DNA from: Carya illinoinensis
Taxonomy: Eukaryota; Streptophyta; Magnoliopsida; Fagales; Juglandaceae
Assembly (NCBI RefSeq): GCF_018687715.1
Contig: NC_056755.1
Location: 21,159,501-21,223,500, forward strand
DNA length: 64,000 nucleotides
Direction: 5' to 3'
Shown: one piece after another, positions 1 through 11,938 of the stretch
Numbering within the stretch: the stretch's first letter is position 1
Layout of the letters: every line of letters starts with the position of its first letter
Position numbers and translations under genes: made by a program
Notes under the pieces: generated by a model
Seen by the model: only the letters and a program-made list of their open reading frames with translations
Databases searched by the model: none
What the model was told of the DNA's origin: nothing

Positions 1-59
1 ATGTTCAATTATAAACTCTTAATTATTTGACAATTAAACTAAGTTCATATACTTAACAT

Positions 60-170
60 TTTAACATTGACAAACAAAACGTTCAAACGGTAATCTATCC
101 ATTCGAACATATGGTACACGTTCGAACGGTAAATGTGTACCATTCGAACGGTACACGAACAGATTTCAGT
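60..170. repeat. Cluster of GTTCGAACGG-type palindromic motifs (left flank of copy A)
   Basis: Several exact or near-exact copies of the self-complementary core TTCGAA flanked by CG and GGT occur here, alternating in orientation. They match the motif found on the far side of the inserted retroelement. The rest of 1-566 is AT-rich and shows no convincing coding region. Confidence 0.7.
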
Positions 171-561
171 CGTCTTCAACCTCCGAAAACCCAACATATA
201 TTAAACTCATTACATCAAATGAAAGCACACAATATCACAAATTTAGTGCAACAAACGAAAACACTTATATTCAAACCAAAATGAGTCAAAGATAGCATAA
301 ATACCTGATTTTGATAGATGAAATTGCAAGAGTTTACGTAATGCCCAAAATCTTGAAAATTCTCTTCAAAAAACAGTACAAATAACCCCTTAATCCAAAA
401 ACATACGAGATGGATGAATGCAAAAAATATTTGGGGGCTGGATTGAGAGAGAATGGCGCTGGTTATATGGGAAATGAACTGGGAGTGATTTTAGGAGTTG
501 TGAGACGAGCGCGAGATTGTGAGGTTCTGTGGTCTAAATGTAGAACATTTGCGGTCGAACG

Positions 562-566
562 GTAAC
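562..566. repeat. Target-site duplication GTAAC of copy A (left); partner at 9087-9091
   Basis: GTAAC immediately precedes the LTR terminus at 567 and recurs immediately after the other LTR terminus at 9086. It is a perfect 5-bp duplication and proves that 567-9086 is one insertion event. Confidence 0.95.
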
Positions 567-2826
567 TGTGACGCCCCCAAATCCCCAAGCAAGGACACGG
601 GGAAATCGAGATGTGCGGATGATGACAACCCTGATCATCACCCTATCGATGAGTGCCAAGTGTGTGTATAAACAACAAATGTGCATGAAGAAACACGCAG
701 CGGATAGCAAAGTCATATAACTAAGTACCAGAATTTTTCTTAGTTTAATACAAAGCTGTTCAAAACATACATAATAAAATATTACAAACTACAAATATTC
801 ATGTTCAAAACCAACAACATGGCATAAACTCCAACATCAGAACTCCGGCAGAGCCGCATCCTCAGGATCAGCCTCCTCCTCCTCCTCGAACTCTGCATCA
901 AAATTTACGGAACCAAAAATGGTGCCGCAGGTAAGTAAAATCCAAACACCACTAGATAAAAACATATTAACTCAAACAACAAGCATGAAAGAAAAGCCAA
1001 TGCCCATGACCATGACCTGTAAAGCCATATTTTTTCCACGCACGCCAAAAACTCATTTGGCCCAAAAACATAACGTTTAAAACCAAGCCTCGCCATTATC
1101 CCAGATAATGGCCCGTATCCGGAAACCAAGTCTCAAAACCAAACCTCACCATTTTCCCAGAAAATGGCCTGTATCCGAAAACCATAAACCAATCCAATTA
1201 TGCATGCACCATGATCTCGCCTAGGGATCATCCACACACCCTAGCTCTGTGTCATACCGCAGGTAACAACTACGCGTGTGACACCTAAACGAGCGATGTC
1301 CAGACTCGCGCCCAGCGCGTCCCTGGCCAGGCCATCCTCTAGTCCCCGCTACTCTAGGGACCATGGAGTCGACACGATAGCGTTACCGTATTGTGCGATC
1401 TGGTTGTCGTCCTGTGACAACCTAGGGGATGTCACTCAGTATTATCCACTCCCGGGTGACTAGAGGAGCTCCACCGAGATAATAACCCATCCTGGCTTGG
1501 GCTCGTGAGACACATGCACCCGAAATCCATTTACGCCAACAAAACATGATTTTCTCAATTAAAATAAAATGCACATGTATGCAATATGTAACGCACACCT
1601 CATGGCACAAATAACCAACCAATCACAAAAAACCAAAACCAAGCACTCCGTCCTCAATCCATCCGACTCCCGAACTCCTCGGATTCAGTCTGGAATCAAC
1701 CAACCAACAAAAAATAATTATTGTAAGAGCAAAATATATTTAAATCTGAAAGAAGAGTTTGGAAAATACTTACAGCGCTATACTGTATTTTTTGTAAACT
1801 CACGGCTTTGCAAAAGGTGGAGAAAAAGCAACGTAACAGTGTAATTTACACTGTGGCCATGGGTAATAAATTACCCACTTTCGAACGGGGACAAACCAAG
1901 GCATGAAATTGATAGGGAATGGTCTTGAGAGGTTTATGAAGTTAAGGGAAACGAGTTTTGGCCGTGGGTGGTGGTGGAAACGGCGGTGGAAGTGGAAAAA
2001 GCCCAAATCGGAATTGAGCTCATGGGAGCTGCTCCGGCAATGGATCGAGGCCGAAATTGGGTGGGTTAGGACGGCAAGAGGTAGGGAAAGAAGTTGTGAA
2101 GAGAAGGTGGCCGGAGGTGGTGCGACGGCACCGGAATCTTTAAAAATCCATGTGGCTTGGAGGAGCTCGTGATGGCTAATGGTGGCTCGGATGGAGGTGA
2201 AACTTAGTGGAGATGTTCACCGGTGAGAGGGGAAGAAAACTGGGTGGGTGGTGTAGGCCACGCCGCTGGCGAGCGGCGGTTCTGGGCTGTAAAAGCAACC
2301 GACAACAGAGGGGAGAAACAGGGCCGGTGCCGTGACTTCCAGCCGTACGTGGCGTCTAATGGCTGGTCTGATGGCTCTAAAAATTGGTAGGGATGATCTC
2401 TGGTGGAAGGGGAAGAGAATGGTGGGGGTGGTGCACTACACGGCGGCCGGACGGTGGAGAACCGGGTGGTCAAAGGGGCGGCAACGGAAAGGAGAGGGAG
2501 AAGAGAGCAGCTCGCGGGGAGAGAGAAAACGGAAAGAAAAGAAGAAGAAAAAGAAAGAAAAGGAAGAAAAGAAGAAAAAGAAAAGGAAAAAGGGAAAAAG
2601 AAAAAGAGAAAAGAAAAGAAATGAGGTCTAATCCTCATTCCGGAAACCAAAAACAGATCCGCCGAAAACGATTTTAAAAACCGTAAAACGACTAAATAAA
2701 TTAAACACAATATCAAATAAAATAAAAACAAATTAAAATACAATAATTTAAAATAAAAGAACTAATATATTAATTAAATTAAAAACACACCTTCAGTGAA
2801 CATACACGTAAAAACGGGTCATCACA
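567..2826 (-). repeat. 3' LTR of copy A
   Basis: In element sense it starts TGTGATGACCCG at 2826 and ends GGGGGCGTCACA at 567. It contains a purine/pyrimidine-rich low-complexity block (about 2515-2630), the acidic short ORF tail (about 845-900) and the palindromic CCATTTTC/CCATTATC motifs (about 1085-1170). Long ORFs across the simple-sequence block are composition artefacts. Confidence 0.95.
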
Positions 2827-2841
2827 TCCTCCACCCCTTAA
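2827..2841 (-). other. Polypurine tract of copy A
   Basis: The minus strand reads AAGGGGTGGAGGA directly against the 3' LTR start, the expected plus-strand DNA primer site. Copies B and C have closely similar tracts at the same place. Confidence 0.85.
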
Positions 2842-5372
2842 AAACAAATTTAGTCCTCGAAAGTTGCAAGATCAAACACCAGCGCCAAAAAGATACAGGA
2901 TACAACTCTTAACATAATTGAGAGATACCTATTATCGACAACTCCCAACAAACCCAACAGTTATTATCTTCTCACCATAAATTACTAATATCAACGACGT
3001 CTTTGCTTTTCCTTCCAAACTTTCATCCCATTCCAACTTTGGTAACCTAATAGCCACTTCCAAAGTTAACTATCCATAAACCAAATTGCACGACCAAAAG
3101 ATTAATCTCCCATTAAAACTTCGAATCACTACTAATTCTTCAAAATCAACACAAATTTTGAACTTCTAAGAATCTCCAAAAATCATGCTTTTCGCACGCA
3201 CTCTGATAACTCACCAAAATACATAAAGGCTATATCCTCAAAAATTAATATCATGAAGAACAAGCTCAATCCACACCTAATCACAAGAAAACTTTTACCA
3301 CATTTCCATAGAAAATCATATACCTCCAAAAACGACAAATCTCCACTCGTTCCTCAGTTGGCCATCGTTGCCCCAAACGAAAATCAACATTCCGCAAAAA
3401 TACATCCATTGATTGATGACAGAAACTAGTACTAATCAACCTCTAGGCCCCAATTTGAAAACACATAGCATCATCTCAAAATACACCTGTCTCTTCTAAA
3501 GATAAGGAACATCTCCAAAAAGGCCCAAGTCCTTCCCGGCCAACCAACGAGAGTACCTATAACCTCTATCCGATATCCCACACTTCAAGCTCATTACCTA
3601 TATTATGAATAACATCAATTCTTGCAATAACTAACTCACTATAAACTACCATTGACTTCACCTAGACATAATCGAAAGCTCTTGGTAACTCACCCACCTA
3701 CTTGTACTCTCAAAAACTCTAGTTTTAGCACAACTAATTCCTTCAATAGCACTTCACAAATAAATCTCAAGACAGACTATATTGTTTAAATCTTCAATCC
3801 ATCAAAAACTATTAAACAATATTCAAGGATCCTACTGCTTTATTACTTCATACATATGATCATGCTACCCACCTTTGATGCATAAGTCTCAACTTCCAAG
3901 ATTTATTACTTCATACACCACATATGGTGACCTAACGATCTCTTTTCAAGTTAAATAACCATATCCCCAATTCTCCCATCTGGATACTAGATCTCCAAAG
4001 AAAAGTATAGCCTCACCAATTTAAATTCCTATGACTTCAAGTCGCAATTAATTCTCAAGATAAACAAAACAGTCGTTTCAAACCATCATCCCAATGGGTA
4101 ACCCGGTTTGACTGCACATTCCGTTCAACTTACCAAACAACTCAAAGCAAAAATCTCTTGAATTTAATATTACCACACAGTTTCCTCTTCAACTCCTACC
4201 AAGCCAAAAATAGATGAGACTAGGACTAGCACTCCCCGAAATCCATACGCACCTACCATTACTACTCATCGATCTCATGTACTCTTAGCCAACACCACAA
4301 ATCATTCAAACGTACAAGTGATCCATTATCACATTTCCATCATCTGGACTTATATCCTCAACTCAACAAGAATCATTCCTGAATCTACTCAACTTATATC
4401 CTTAAATCAGCAACTAGCCATTGCTTAAAGTTTGGTACCGAGAATGACCTTAAACCTGCTAAGAATTCATTCCCAAAAGTCTACGGATCGTATAGCCTCA
4501 AATTCAATCGTATTCAATACCAACACAAAATCTACTATTTCTAACACCCTGATAGACCTATATCTTTCGAATCGATAGAATCATTTCCTAAAATTTGCCA
4601 CTACAACCTCGAGTCAACAATAATTATTTTCTAAACTAGCTCGATATCTTCAATCCTCAAAGAAATCTACTCTAGAAAAATTTTCATATCAATAACTCAA
4701 CTCTAATCAACCCCATTTTAATGGTTACAAACTAATCACTCACTAGAGTAGATCAAGCTACAACACTAAGTTTGTAAAACTGAGAACTCAATTCTTATTA
4801 TAAATCAGTCCTTCAATTCTGCAATTCTAAAACCTTAAATCAAATAAGGATCATCTTCGGGAACTTCTAAGATCAAGGAACTTACATCCCATAAAAGAAA
4901 AAATCGACTCCCTAATCTTTCAAATTCTAAAACATCAATAGATAATAAATCATTTTCTGAAATTCTCAGGATTTGTGGCTTTAATCCAAAACATTCACCT
5001 TAAAAGCTTGTAAAACTTAAAGCCCCAATTGCCACCAAATTATTCTTCCGAATCACGAAATCTAAAACTCAAAATTTAATTATTCCCCCCCAAAGCTTGT
5101 CGAACCTAACATCTTAATTACCATAAACTTATTTTTCTAAAATCTATAAGGCCCCAAACTTTAAAACTTTGCTGAAACTTCATAAAATCTAACATCGAAA
5201 TTTGTTGAACTTACAACCTACGTTATAGACCATTTTCATAAACTCCACGGAACCAAAGAACTCAATTATTCTACTTCCCTAAAAGATCACCTAGATCATG
5301 CCACTCTCTCCAAGCCTCGATAATATATATAAAAGAAAAAAACAAACCATACAAGATGTTCATCACTAAAGA
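2842..5372 (-). other. Non-coding AT-rich filler replacing pol in copy A
   Basis: No ORF of useful size or retroviral motif is visible on either strand. The sequence is rich in loosely repeated phrases (for example around 4960-5200, AAAGCTTGT-type units recurring roughly every 100 bp), suggesting a degenerate tandem repeat. Only the stretch next to the polypurine tract resembles copies B and C. Its origin is unknown; it begins right after a consensus splice donor at the end of gag. Confidence 0.6.
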
Positions 5373-6537
5373 TTAGATTAGACCCTTACCTGCCATGACT
5401 CCAGCATCATGGGTCACTGGCGCCTCATCATCAACATCTCTCGGTGTGACAGCATAAACTTGGGCTTGCACTGCTTGTCTTGGATTTGTTTTTCCACCGC
5501 GTTTACCTCCACGGCTTCCTTGAACTTTAACGGGGCACTCACGAGCAATATGTCCCACTTGGCCGCATCGGTAACACTGGGTTCCACCACTTAGCCAACA
5601 CTCGCCCTCATGAGCTCTATTACAAATTCCACAAATTGGCACCCGTCCTCCCATACGTACACCTGAAGCCGCTTGAGGTCGGATCCCGGTTCGCTAAACA
5701 AATTTTTGAGGCGAACCCGAACTACTTCCTTCACCAGAAAAACTCCGCCTCTTATATCCTGGAAGGGAGCCCATACTCAAGTTATGCTCTCGCTCCACAA
5801 GAGTGGCCACATCCACTAAATCCTGAAAAGTGGATATCTGATGGCTGACCACCATACGGCGTATATCAGGATGTAGACCCTCCTGGAAACGCTCGACTCG
5901 CATTTCCTCTGTGGCGATGAGGTGGGGAGCAAATCACCCAAGTTCTATAAATCTTCGGGCGTACTGTTCCACGGTCGTGCTCCCTTGGACCAAGTTTGAG
6001 AACTCTCTTGCTTTTTGCCGCCTCACGGAAGCAGAAAAGAAGCGATCATTAAACTCTTTCTTGAAACGATGCCAGGTTACAGCGGCGAAAGATCCCAATT
6101 CTGATTCCAGCATTACTCTCTTGGTATCCCACCACTCAGAAGCAGTGCCTTACAACAGATAGCTGGCATAGAGTACTTGTTGCGCCTCAGTGCAGCCACA
6201 CACCTCAAAAGTTCTTTCCAAGTCTCTGACCCACTTTCCAGCTTGAAGTGGATCCTCTTCTCTAGTGAAGTGTGGAGTTCTATGCGTCAGAAAGCGCTCA
6301 TAGGTGCACCCAGCTTTCACCCCTCCACTAGGCCCTCCAGGTAGTAGCCATGGCCCTCCTTACTGCCAGGGCCCATCCTTGTTGCCAAGGCCCTCCTTGC
6401 TGTGGCCAAGGACCTCCTTTTTGTGGCCAAAAATTCTGTTGCATGAATTCAATCATCTACCATATTGCTTGGGCTATGGAATCATCTCTCGATGTATCGT
6501 CCCGAGGCCCTTGAGTAGATTTCCTTGGTCTCACCAT
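5373..6537 (-). pseudogene. gag of copy A, decayed
   Basis: The N-terminus at 6537 (MVRPRKSTQ) matches the Gag starts of copies B and C. The conserved capsid-like block and the C-terminal CCHC zinc knuckle (CYRCGQVGHIARECP, about 5520-5562) are recognisable. There is a frameshift in the Pro/Gly-rich segment (about 6310-6450) and several in-frame stops, for example near 5693, so no full Gag can be made. The reading frame ends just after a CAG|GTAAGG splice-donor consensus at 5389. Confidence 0.85.
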
Positions 6538-6826
6538 TTTTCCTGCCACATCACAACCTTTGACCCCCTTTAAGAAAATAAATAAAAACCAACAACATAA
6601 AACCAAAAACCAAAAACCAAAAACCAACACCACATAACAACAAACAAAAAGAAACCAGCATGAAATAACATAACTAAATAAATAAAAACAAGCAAACAAG
6701 CTGAAATACAAAAAAACAAATAAAACATGTCAAATAGCAACTTTACTTAAAATAAATTTTAAAACACAACTTTAAAAATATTCTGGTACTACCTACGGGA
6801 CATGTGGTTTTACCCAAAACCAAACC

Positions 6827-6838
6827 GCTTTGATACCA
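6827..6838 (-). other. Primer-binding site of copy A (initiator tRNA-Met type)
   Basis: The minus strand reads TGGTATCAAAGC, two bases from the 5' LTR end. This is the plant initiator-Met complement TGGTATCAGAGC with one G-to-A change. Confidence 0.9.
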
Positions 6839-6840
6839 CA

Positions 6841-9086
6841 TGTGACGCCCCCAAATCCCCAAGCACGGAGACGGGAAAATCGAGACGTTCGGATGATGAC
6901 AACCTGGGTCACTACCCTAGTGCCAAGTGTGTGTATAAGCAACAAATGTGCACGAAGAAACACGCAGTGGATAGTAAAAGTCATATAACTAAGTACTAGA
7001 ATTTTTCTTAGTTTAATACAAAGCTGTTCAAAACATACATAATAAAATATTACAAACTACAAATATTGTTCAAAACCAACAACATGGCATAAACTCCAAC
7101 ATCAAAACTCCGGCAGAGCCGTATCCTCGGGCTCAGCCTCCTCCTCCTCCTCGAACTCTGCATCAAAATCTACAGAACCAAAAATGGTGCTGCAGGTAAG
7201 TAAAATCCAAACACCACTAGATAAAAAGATATTAACTCAAATAACATGCATGAAAGAAAAGCCAATGCCCATGACCCGTAAAGTCATTTTTTCCACGCAC
7301 GCCAAAAACCTATTTGGCCCAAAAATATAACGTTTAAAACCAAGCCTCGCCATTATCTCAGATAATGGCCCAAACCACCATTTTCCTAGAAAATGGATCA
7401 CAAAGCCTCAAAATCAAATCTAGCCATTTTATCAGAAAATGGCCTGTATCCGAAAACCATAAACCAATCCAATTATGCATGCACCATGATCTCCTCTAGG
7501 GATCATCCGCACACCCTGACTTTGTGCCACACCGCAGAAAATAACTACGCATGTGATACCTAAACAAGCGATGCCCAGACTCGCGCCCAGCGCGTCCCTG
7601 GCCAAGCCATCCTCTAGTCCCCGCCACTCTAGGGATCACGGAGTCGACACGACAGCGTTACCATATCGTGTAATCCGGTCGTTGCCCTGCGACAACCCAG
7701 GGGATGTCACTCAGCATTATCCACTCCCGAGTGACCAAAGGAGGTCCATCGAGATAATAACCCATCCCGGCTTGGGCTCGTGAGACACACGCACCTAAAA
7801 TCCATTTACGCTAACAAAACATGATTTTCTCAATTAAAATAAAATGCACATGTATGCAATATGTAACACACGCTTCATGGCACAAATAACCAACCAATCA
7901 CAAACAACCAAAACCAAACACTCCGTCCTCAATCCATCCGACCCCCGAACTCTTTGGACTCATTCTGGAATCAACCAACTAACAGCAAATAATTATTATA
8001 AAAGTAAAATATATTTAAATCTAAAAGAAGAGTTTTGAAAATACTTACAGCACTATACGGTATTTTTTGAAAGCTCACGGCGTTGCAAAAGGCGGAGGAA
8101 AAGCAACATAACAATGTAATTTACACTGTGGCCGTGGGTAATAAATTACCCACTTTCGAACGGGAACAAATCAAAGCACAAAATTGATAGGGAATGGTCT
8201 TGATAGGTTTATGAAGCTAAGGGAAATGATTTTTGGCCGTGGGTGGTGGTGGAAACAGCGGTGGAAGCGGAAAAAGCCCAAATCGGAGTTGAGCTCGTGG
8301 GAGCTGCTCCGGCAATGGATCGAGGCCAGAATTGGATGGGTTAGGATTGAAAGAGATAGGCGAAGAAGCTGTGAAGAGATGGTGGCCGGAGGTGGTGCAA
8401 CGTCGCCAGAATCAGTGAAAATCCGTGTGGCTTGGAGGAGCTTGTGGTGGCTAACGGTGGCTCGGATGGAGGTGAAACTTGGTGGGGATGTTCACCGGTG
8501 AGAGGGGAAGAAAACTGGGTGGGTGGTGTAGGTCACGCCACCGGCGAGCAGCGGTTCTAGGCTGCAAAAGCAACTAGCGACAGAGGGAAAAAATAGGGCT
8601 GGTGCCGTGACTTCCAACCGTGCGTGGTGGCTAACGGCTGGTCCAATCGCTCTAAAAATTGGTAGGAATGATCTTTGATGGGAGGGGAAGAGAATGGTGG
8701 GGGTGGTGCACTACACGGCGGCCAGACGGCAGAGAATCGGGTGGTCAAAGGGGCGGCGACGAAAAGGAGAGGGAGAAGAGAGCAGCTCGCGGAGAGAGAG
8801 AAAACGGAAAGAAAAGAAGAAGAAAAAGAAAGAAAAGGAATAAAAGAAGAAAAAGAAAAGGAAAAAGGGAAAAAGAAAAAGAAAAAAGAAAAGAAATGAG
8901 GTCCAATCCTCACTCCGAAAACCAAAAACAGATCTGCTGAAAACGATTTTAAAAACCATAAAACGACTAAATAAATTAAACACAACATCAAATAAAATAA
9001 AAACCAATTAAAATAAAAGAACTAATATATTAATTAAATTAAAAACATACTTTCAGTGAAAATACACGTAAAAACGGGTCATCACA
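6841..9086 (-). repeat. 5' LTR of copy A
   Basis: Partner of the LTR at 567-2826 with the same TG/CA termini, low-complexity block (about 8765-8895) and terminal motifs. It shows scattered transitions, many at CpG sites as expected of methylated DNA, and a few indels relative to its partner. Confidence 0.95.
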
Positions 9087-9815
9087 GTAACTTATTAACC
9101 GTTCGGACCTGAAATTATTTTGCGGGAAAGTTTTCCCCCGTGATTTTAATGTTCAAACGTGAAATATTACATTCAAACGTTAATATCCCGTTATTAATAT
9201 TTTTTAAGAATTATTTTTAAAAAATGCATATCTTATTCACTGCAGAGTCTCTTTGGTATACGATTGTTTAGTTTGATTTAAAAAATAATTGGCATACAAT
9301 TGTTTAGTTTAATTTAATGAACAACTTGACATCAATAGCTATAATATATATGCTTGATTATATATTATAATCAAATATTACTATATAGGTTAATATGTTA
9401 ATATATCCTAATATATATAACATATATACTATCATATAATATAATGTCATATAATGTCATCTATAGTTAATTAGCTTATAACTAAAATATAATTAGCTTA
9501 ATATACTAAACAACTCATAACATGCATATAACATATAACACTATTATATTTTACCTAATATTATTATATAGAGAACTCTATATAGTATACTATATTATAC
9601 TACATGATCATATTCCCAATACTATATATAAGTTAATATAATATAATATAATATTATTACCTAAATGAAAATATACTATATACTATATTATAAATTATAA
9701 ATATAGCAATAATGAAAAATGATTACCATAATAAACAAATCTTTTATTAATAACTGTAATTAACTACAGTTAATACGTTCGAACGGTATTAACCAACCGT
9801 TCGAACGGTAATGCG
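9087..9815. other. AT-rich CACTA interior, no gene seen
   Basis: Starts with GTTCGAAC-like motifs (9100-9180), then about 500 bp of very AT-rich sequence (9220-9720) dominated by TATA/ATAT combinations. No ORF or RNA gene is recognisable. Two further palindrome copies at about 9777-9810 lie directly before the TATA box of the CACTA ORF. Confidence 0.6.
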
Positions 9816-9823
9816 TATATAAG
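9816..9823 (+). promoter_or_regulatory. Putative TATA box for the CACTA ORF
   Basis: TATATAAG lies just after two GTTCGAACGG-type palindromes and about 1 kb before the ORF start. A 5'-UTR intron is plausible: TTTCAG at 10801-10806 is a good acceptor 10 bp before the ATG. Transcription start and donor are inferred, not shown. Confidence 0.5.
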
Positions 9824-10199
9824 GCACGCCGAACGTCATTTTCACGGAAGTCGTACCTCTGCATTGCGTTGTTCTCCGCCGTTAACCGTCGATCTCTGCC
9901 GTTCAACGCTGTCTTCTACGACGTAAACAGTACCCACTCGAAGCCAATCGATCTAGGCACCAGTATTCTTCTTTTTCAAAGCATTTTACCGTTTAGATTT
10001 AGGTTTTGATGGATTATTTGTTTTAATTAGGATAAACTCATTTTTCCATCAATACTCACCGTAGATTTGCTTTAATCCTTTGTATGAATGTTTATTTAGC
10101 TTTGCATTTGATTTATTTGGGTGAAAAATCCATGAAATCGAAGGATTCCATAGATTTCAATGGCTGAGTCGACTCGGCCTGGAATTCGAATCGGTTTGA

Positions 10200-10520
10200 A
10201 TATATTTCAAATGCTACAGAGAGCGTTCGAACGATACTCACTAATCAGTTGAACGTTTGGTTAAGCATTCAAACGTTCATCCAACCGTTTGACCGTTAAT
10301 CAAAACCGTTTGAACGGTGTTGAATGTTTGAACGTTGTTTGAGACGTTCAAACGTTTGGGCCAAGTAGTAACCCGTTCGACCGTTCATTTAGACGTTCGA
10401 ACATTATATGGACCGTTCGACCTATACGTTGGGTGTTTGAACGGTAAACGTTAAACATTCGAACGTTGTTTTACACGTTCAAAGGTACAGTTTTATCGTT
10501 CGATCACTATTCCAGAAGTT
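10200..10520. repeat. Dense array of GTTCGAACGG-type palindromes near the CACTA ORF
   Basis: More than a dozen exact or one-mismatch half or full palindromes (CGTTCGAAC, CGTTTGAACG, CGTTCAAACG) occur in both orientations between the putative promoter and the ORF. They are the same motifs found at the element's right end, consistent with binding sites for an element-encoded protein. Confidence 0.7.
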
Positions 10521-10816
10521 CAAAAGGTATAACTCATTTTAGTAATATTTGTTAATTGTTTTTTTTTTCCATATTATAGTTCCAATCAATTTTAATTAAA
10601 AATAATTTCTGTATTATAATACAATTAATGTCATAATTAATATTAATCACATTAATATTAAAGAAAGTGATATTATTTATTAAAAGTTATTTTGTTCACA
10701 ATATCTCACTTTATTAAATTGCTATTCCTTGATGTATACTGTGAATAGTTATTTAATGTAGAATATTGTTAATATAGTGTATCTAATTTTTAATTGTAAA
10801 TTTCAGGTTGATTATA

Positions 10817-11938
10817 ATGTCTTCTTTTAGGGCGGGATGTAAGCGACGCAATCTTGGTGAGACTAGTAGTGGTTCGGTCAGGGAGAGGACTATTTCACTG
10901 GAGCGACCAGTGAAGATTTTTGATTTTCAGAGTCTTGTCTGCGGGGGTCATTCACTGCCAGCAGTATTCAGCGATCATGGTTGGGGACCTATCCCAGACG
11001 CACGAGAGGAAGAATGGGAGCCAGTCTCCTATATTGATATTGTTGTTGAGTTCTATAGAGAGCTCGGTAGTGCCAGCCCCGATGACGGAGGGGCCTACAG
11101 GATATCTGTCCGAGGAGTACCTGTTGTATTTTCATGGGTACTACTTGCTGAGCATCTCGGTATTCCTATGTTACCAGATGTATATTCGAATGTGGTGCCT
11201 AGAGAGTTTGATCCTTCAGTTGAGGCGGAGACAGCTGAAGAGGAGGCATCAGTTTATGCTGATGAGGTCAATACCCTTGCTGATCATAAGGTGAGGGATT
11301 TGGTTGTTGGTCCAGATGTTCCACCGTATGACGGGATGAAGAGCATTAAACAGGCAGATTTATCATCTTTTTTCAAGATTTTGAATCTGATAATTGCCAA
11401 CAACATTGACCCTTGGCAGCACAAAATAGAGGTTGGCATTAATCGGACGAAATTTATGATACGGGTCGCTCATGGCATTCCTATCGACTTGGTGGGGTAT
11501 ATATTCGATAGGATTCGATCAGAGTCTCGGTACATTTCGATGGATATACTGCCATTTGGGATCCTGATCACTCGATTTCTACTATTTGCTAGTGTTGTGC
11601 CTGATGTTGCCGAGTGTAAACGAGAGCCGATGGGACCGATAAACAGCACCACCCTCTCACGCAGCACGAGCCACTCGAGACTACGTCTTCATAAACATGT
11701 TCCAGATCAGGTTGATCCTCAGAGAGATGCAGAGCCGGGAGATCATGGAGTCTCAACTGCTGGGACATCCACACAGGCCGAGGCATCAATAAACAATGTT
11801 ACTCGTGAGGAGATGAACGAGATTGTGCGTGCAGCGATCAGCGAACAGACATCAACGGTGATTGATGTGGTGTGTACGGAGATCCATTCTGCTGTGTCTG
11901 TGCTTCGTACACAGATTGATGCCATGTCTGCGACTTAG
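10817..11938 (+). CDS. CACTA-borne ORF, resembling the putative plant transposon protein family
   Basis: The ATG at 10817 opens 373 codons. An in-frame TTG nine bases upstream is not needed as a start, and a splice-acceptor-like TTTCAG lies 10 bp before the ATG. Residues about 70-260 resemble the uncharacterised plant-transposon-associated domain (FYREL...VRGVPVVFSW, then a helical stretch with WQHK and LPFGILITRFLL). The C-terminal 90 residues look like a coiled coil. The first stop (TAG, 11936) may be secondary: the same frame stays open for 28 more heptad-like codons to a TAG at 12020-12022. It lies inside the CACTA element among its palindromic motifs, which suggests a DNA-binding accessory role, but the function is unknown. 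Confidence 0.6.
   Translation: MSSFRAGCKRRNLGETSSGSVRERTISLERPVKIFDFQSLVCGGHSLPAVFSDHGWGPIPDAREEEWEPVSYIDIVVEFYRELGSASPDDGGAYRISVRGVPVVFSWVLLAEHLGIPMLPDVYSNVVPREFDPSVEAETAEEEASVYADEVNTLADHKVRDLVVGPDVPPYDGMKSIKQADLSSFFKILNLIIANNIDPWQHKIEVGINRTKFMIRVAHGIPIDLVGYIFDRIRSESRYISMDILPFGILITRFLLFASVVPDVAECKREPMGPINSTTLSRSTSHSRLRLHKHVPDQVDPQRDAEPGDHGVSTAGTSTQAEASINNVTREEMNEIVRAAISEQTSTVIDVVCTEIHSAVSVLRTQIDAMSAT

Larger units (their letters stand above)
567..9086 (-). mobile_element. Copy A: non-autonomous Ty3/gypsy element (gag only, no pol) of a Tekay/Del-like family
   Basis: Full-length insertion with two LTRs of about 2.25 kb, TG...CA ends, an initiator-Met primer site, a polypurine tract and a perfect GTAAC duplication. 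The internal region is only about 4.0 kb, whereas the intact relative copy B has about 5.1 kb. It holds a gag with several stops and a frameshift, followed by about 2.5 kb of AT-rich non-coding DNA where protease, RT, RNase H and integrase should be. The architecture is that of gag-only terminal-repeat elements (the class called TR-GAG). The LTRs differ at many sites and by several indels, so the insertion is clearly older than copy B. Confidence 0.9.

Noticed and set aside
905..1129. LTR ORFs with hydrophobic segments (FYLVVFGFYLPAAP type), suggesting a membrane protein
   Set aside because: Recurs in LTRs of every copy but with frameshifts upstream and no consistent start. Only the short acidic tail next to it seems conserved, and this is reported as a finding rather than a gene.
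2332..2677. Lys/Arg/Glu-rich plus-strand ORFs resembling basic nuclear proteins (also 8659-8940, 38403-38669)
   Set aside because: Translation of the AG-rich tract antisense to the LTR; a composition artefact.
2204..2743. 179-codon minus-strand ORF, Ser/Phe-rich, and similar ORFs at 8557-8991, 30737-31363, 37990-38617 and 50948-51343
   Set aside because: They lie in the LTR pyrimidine/purine tracts, have simple-sequence composition, and exist in all frames on both strands; no conserved protein signal.
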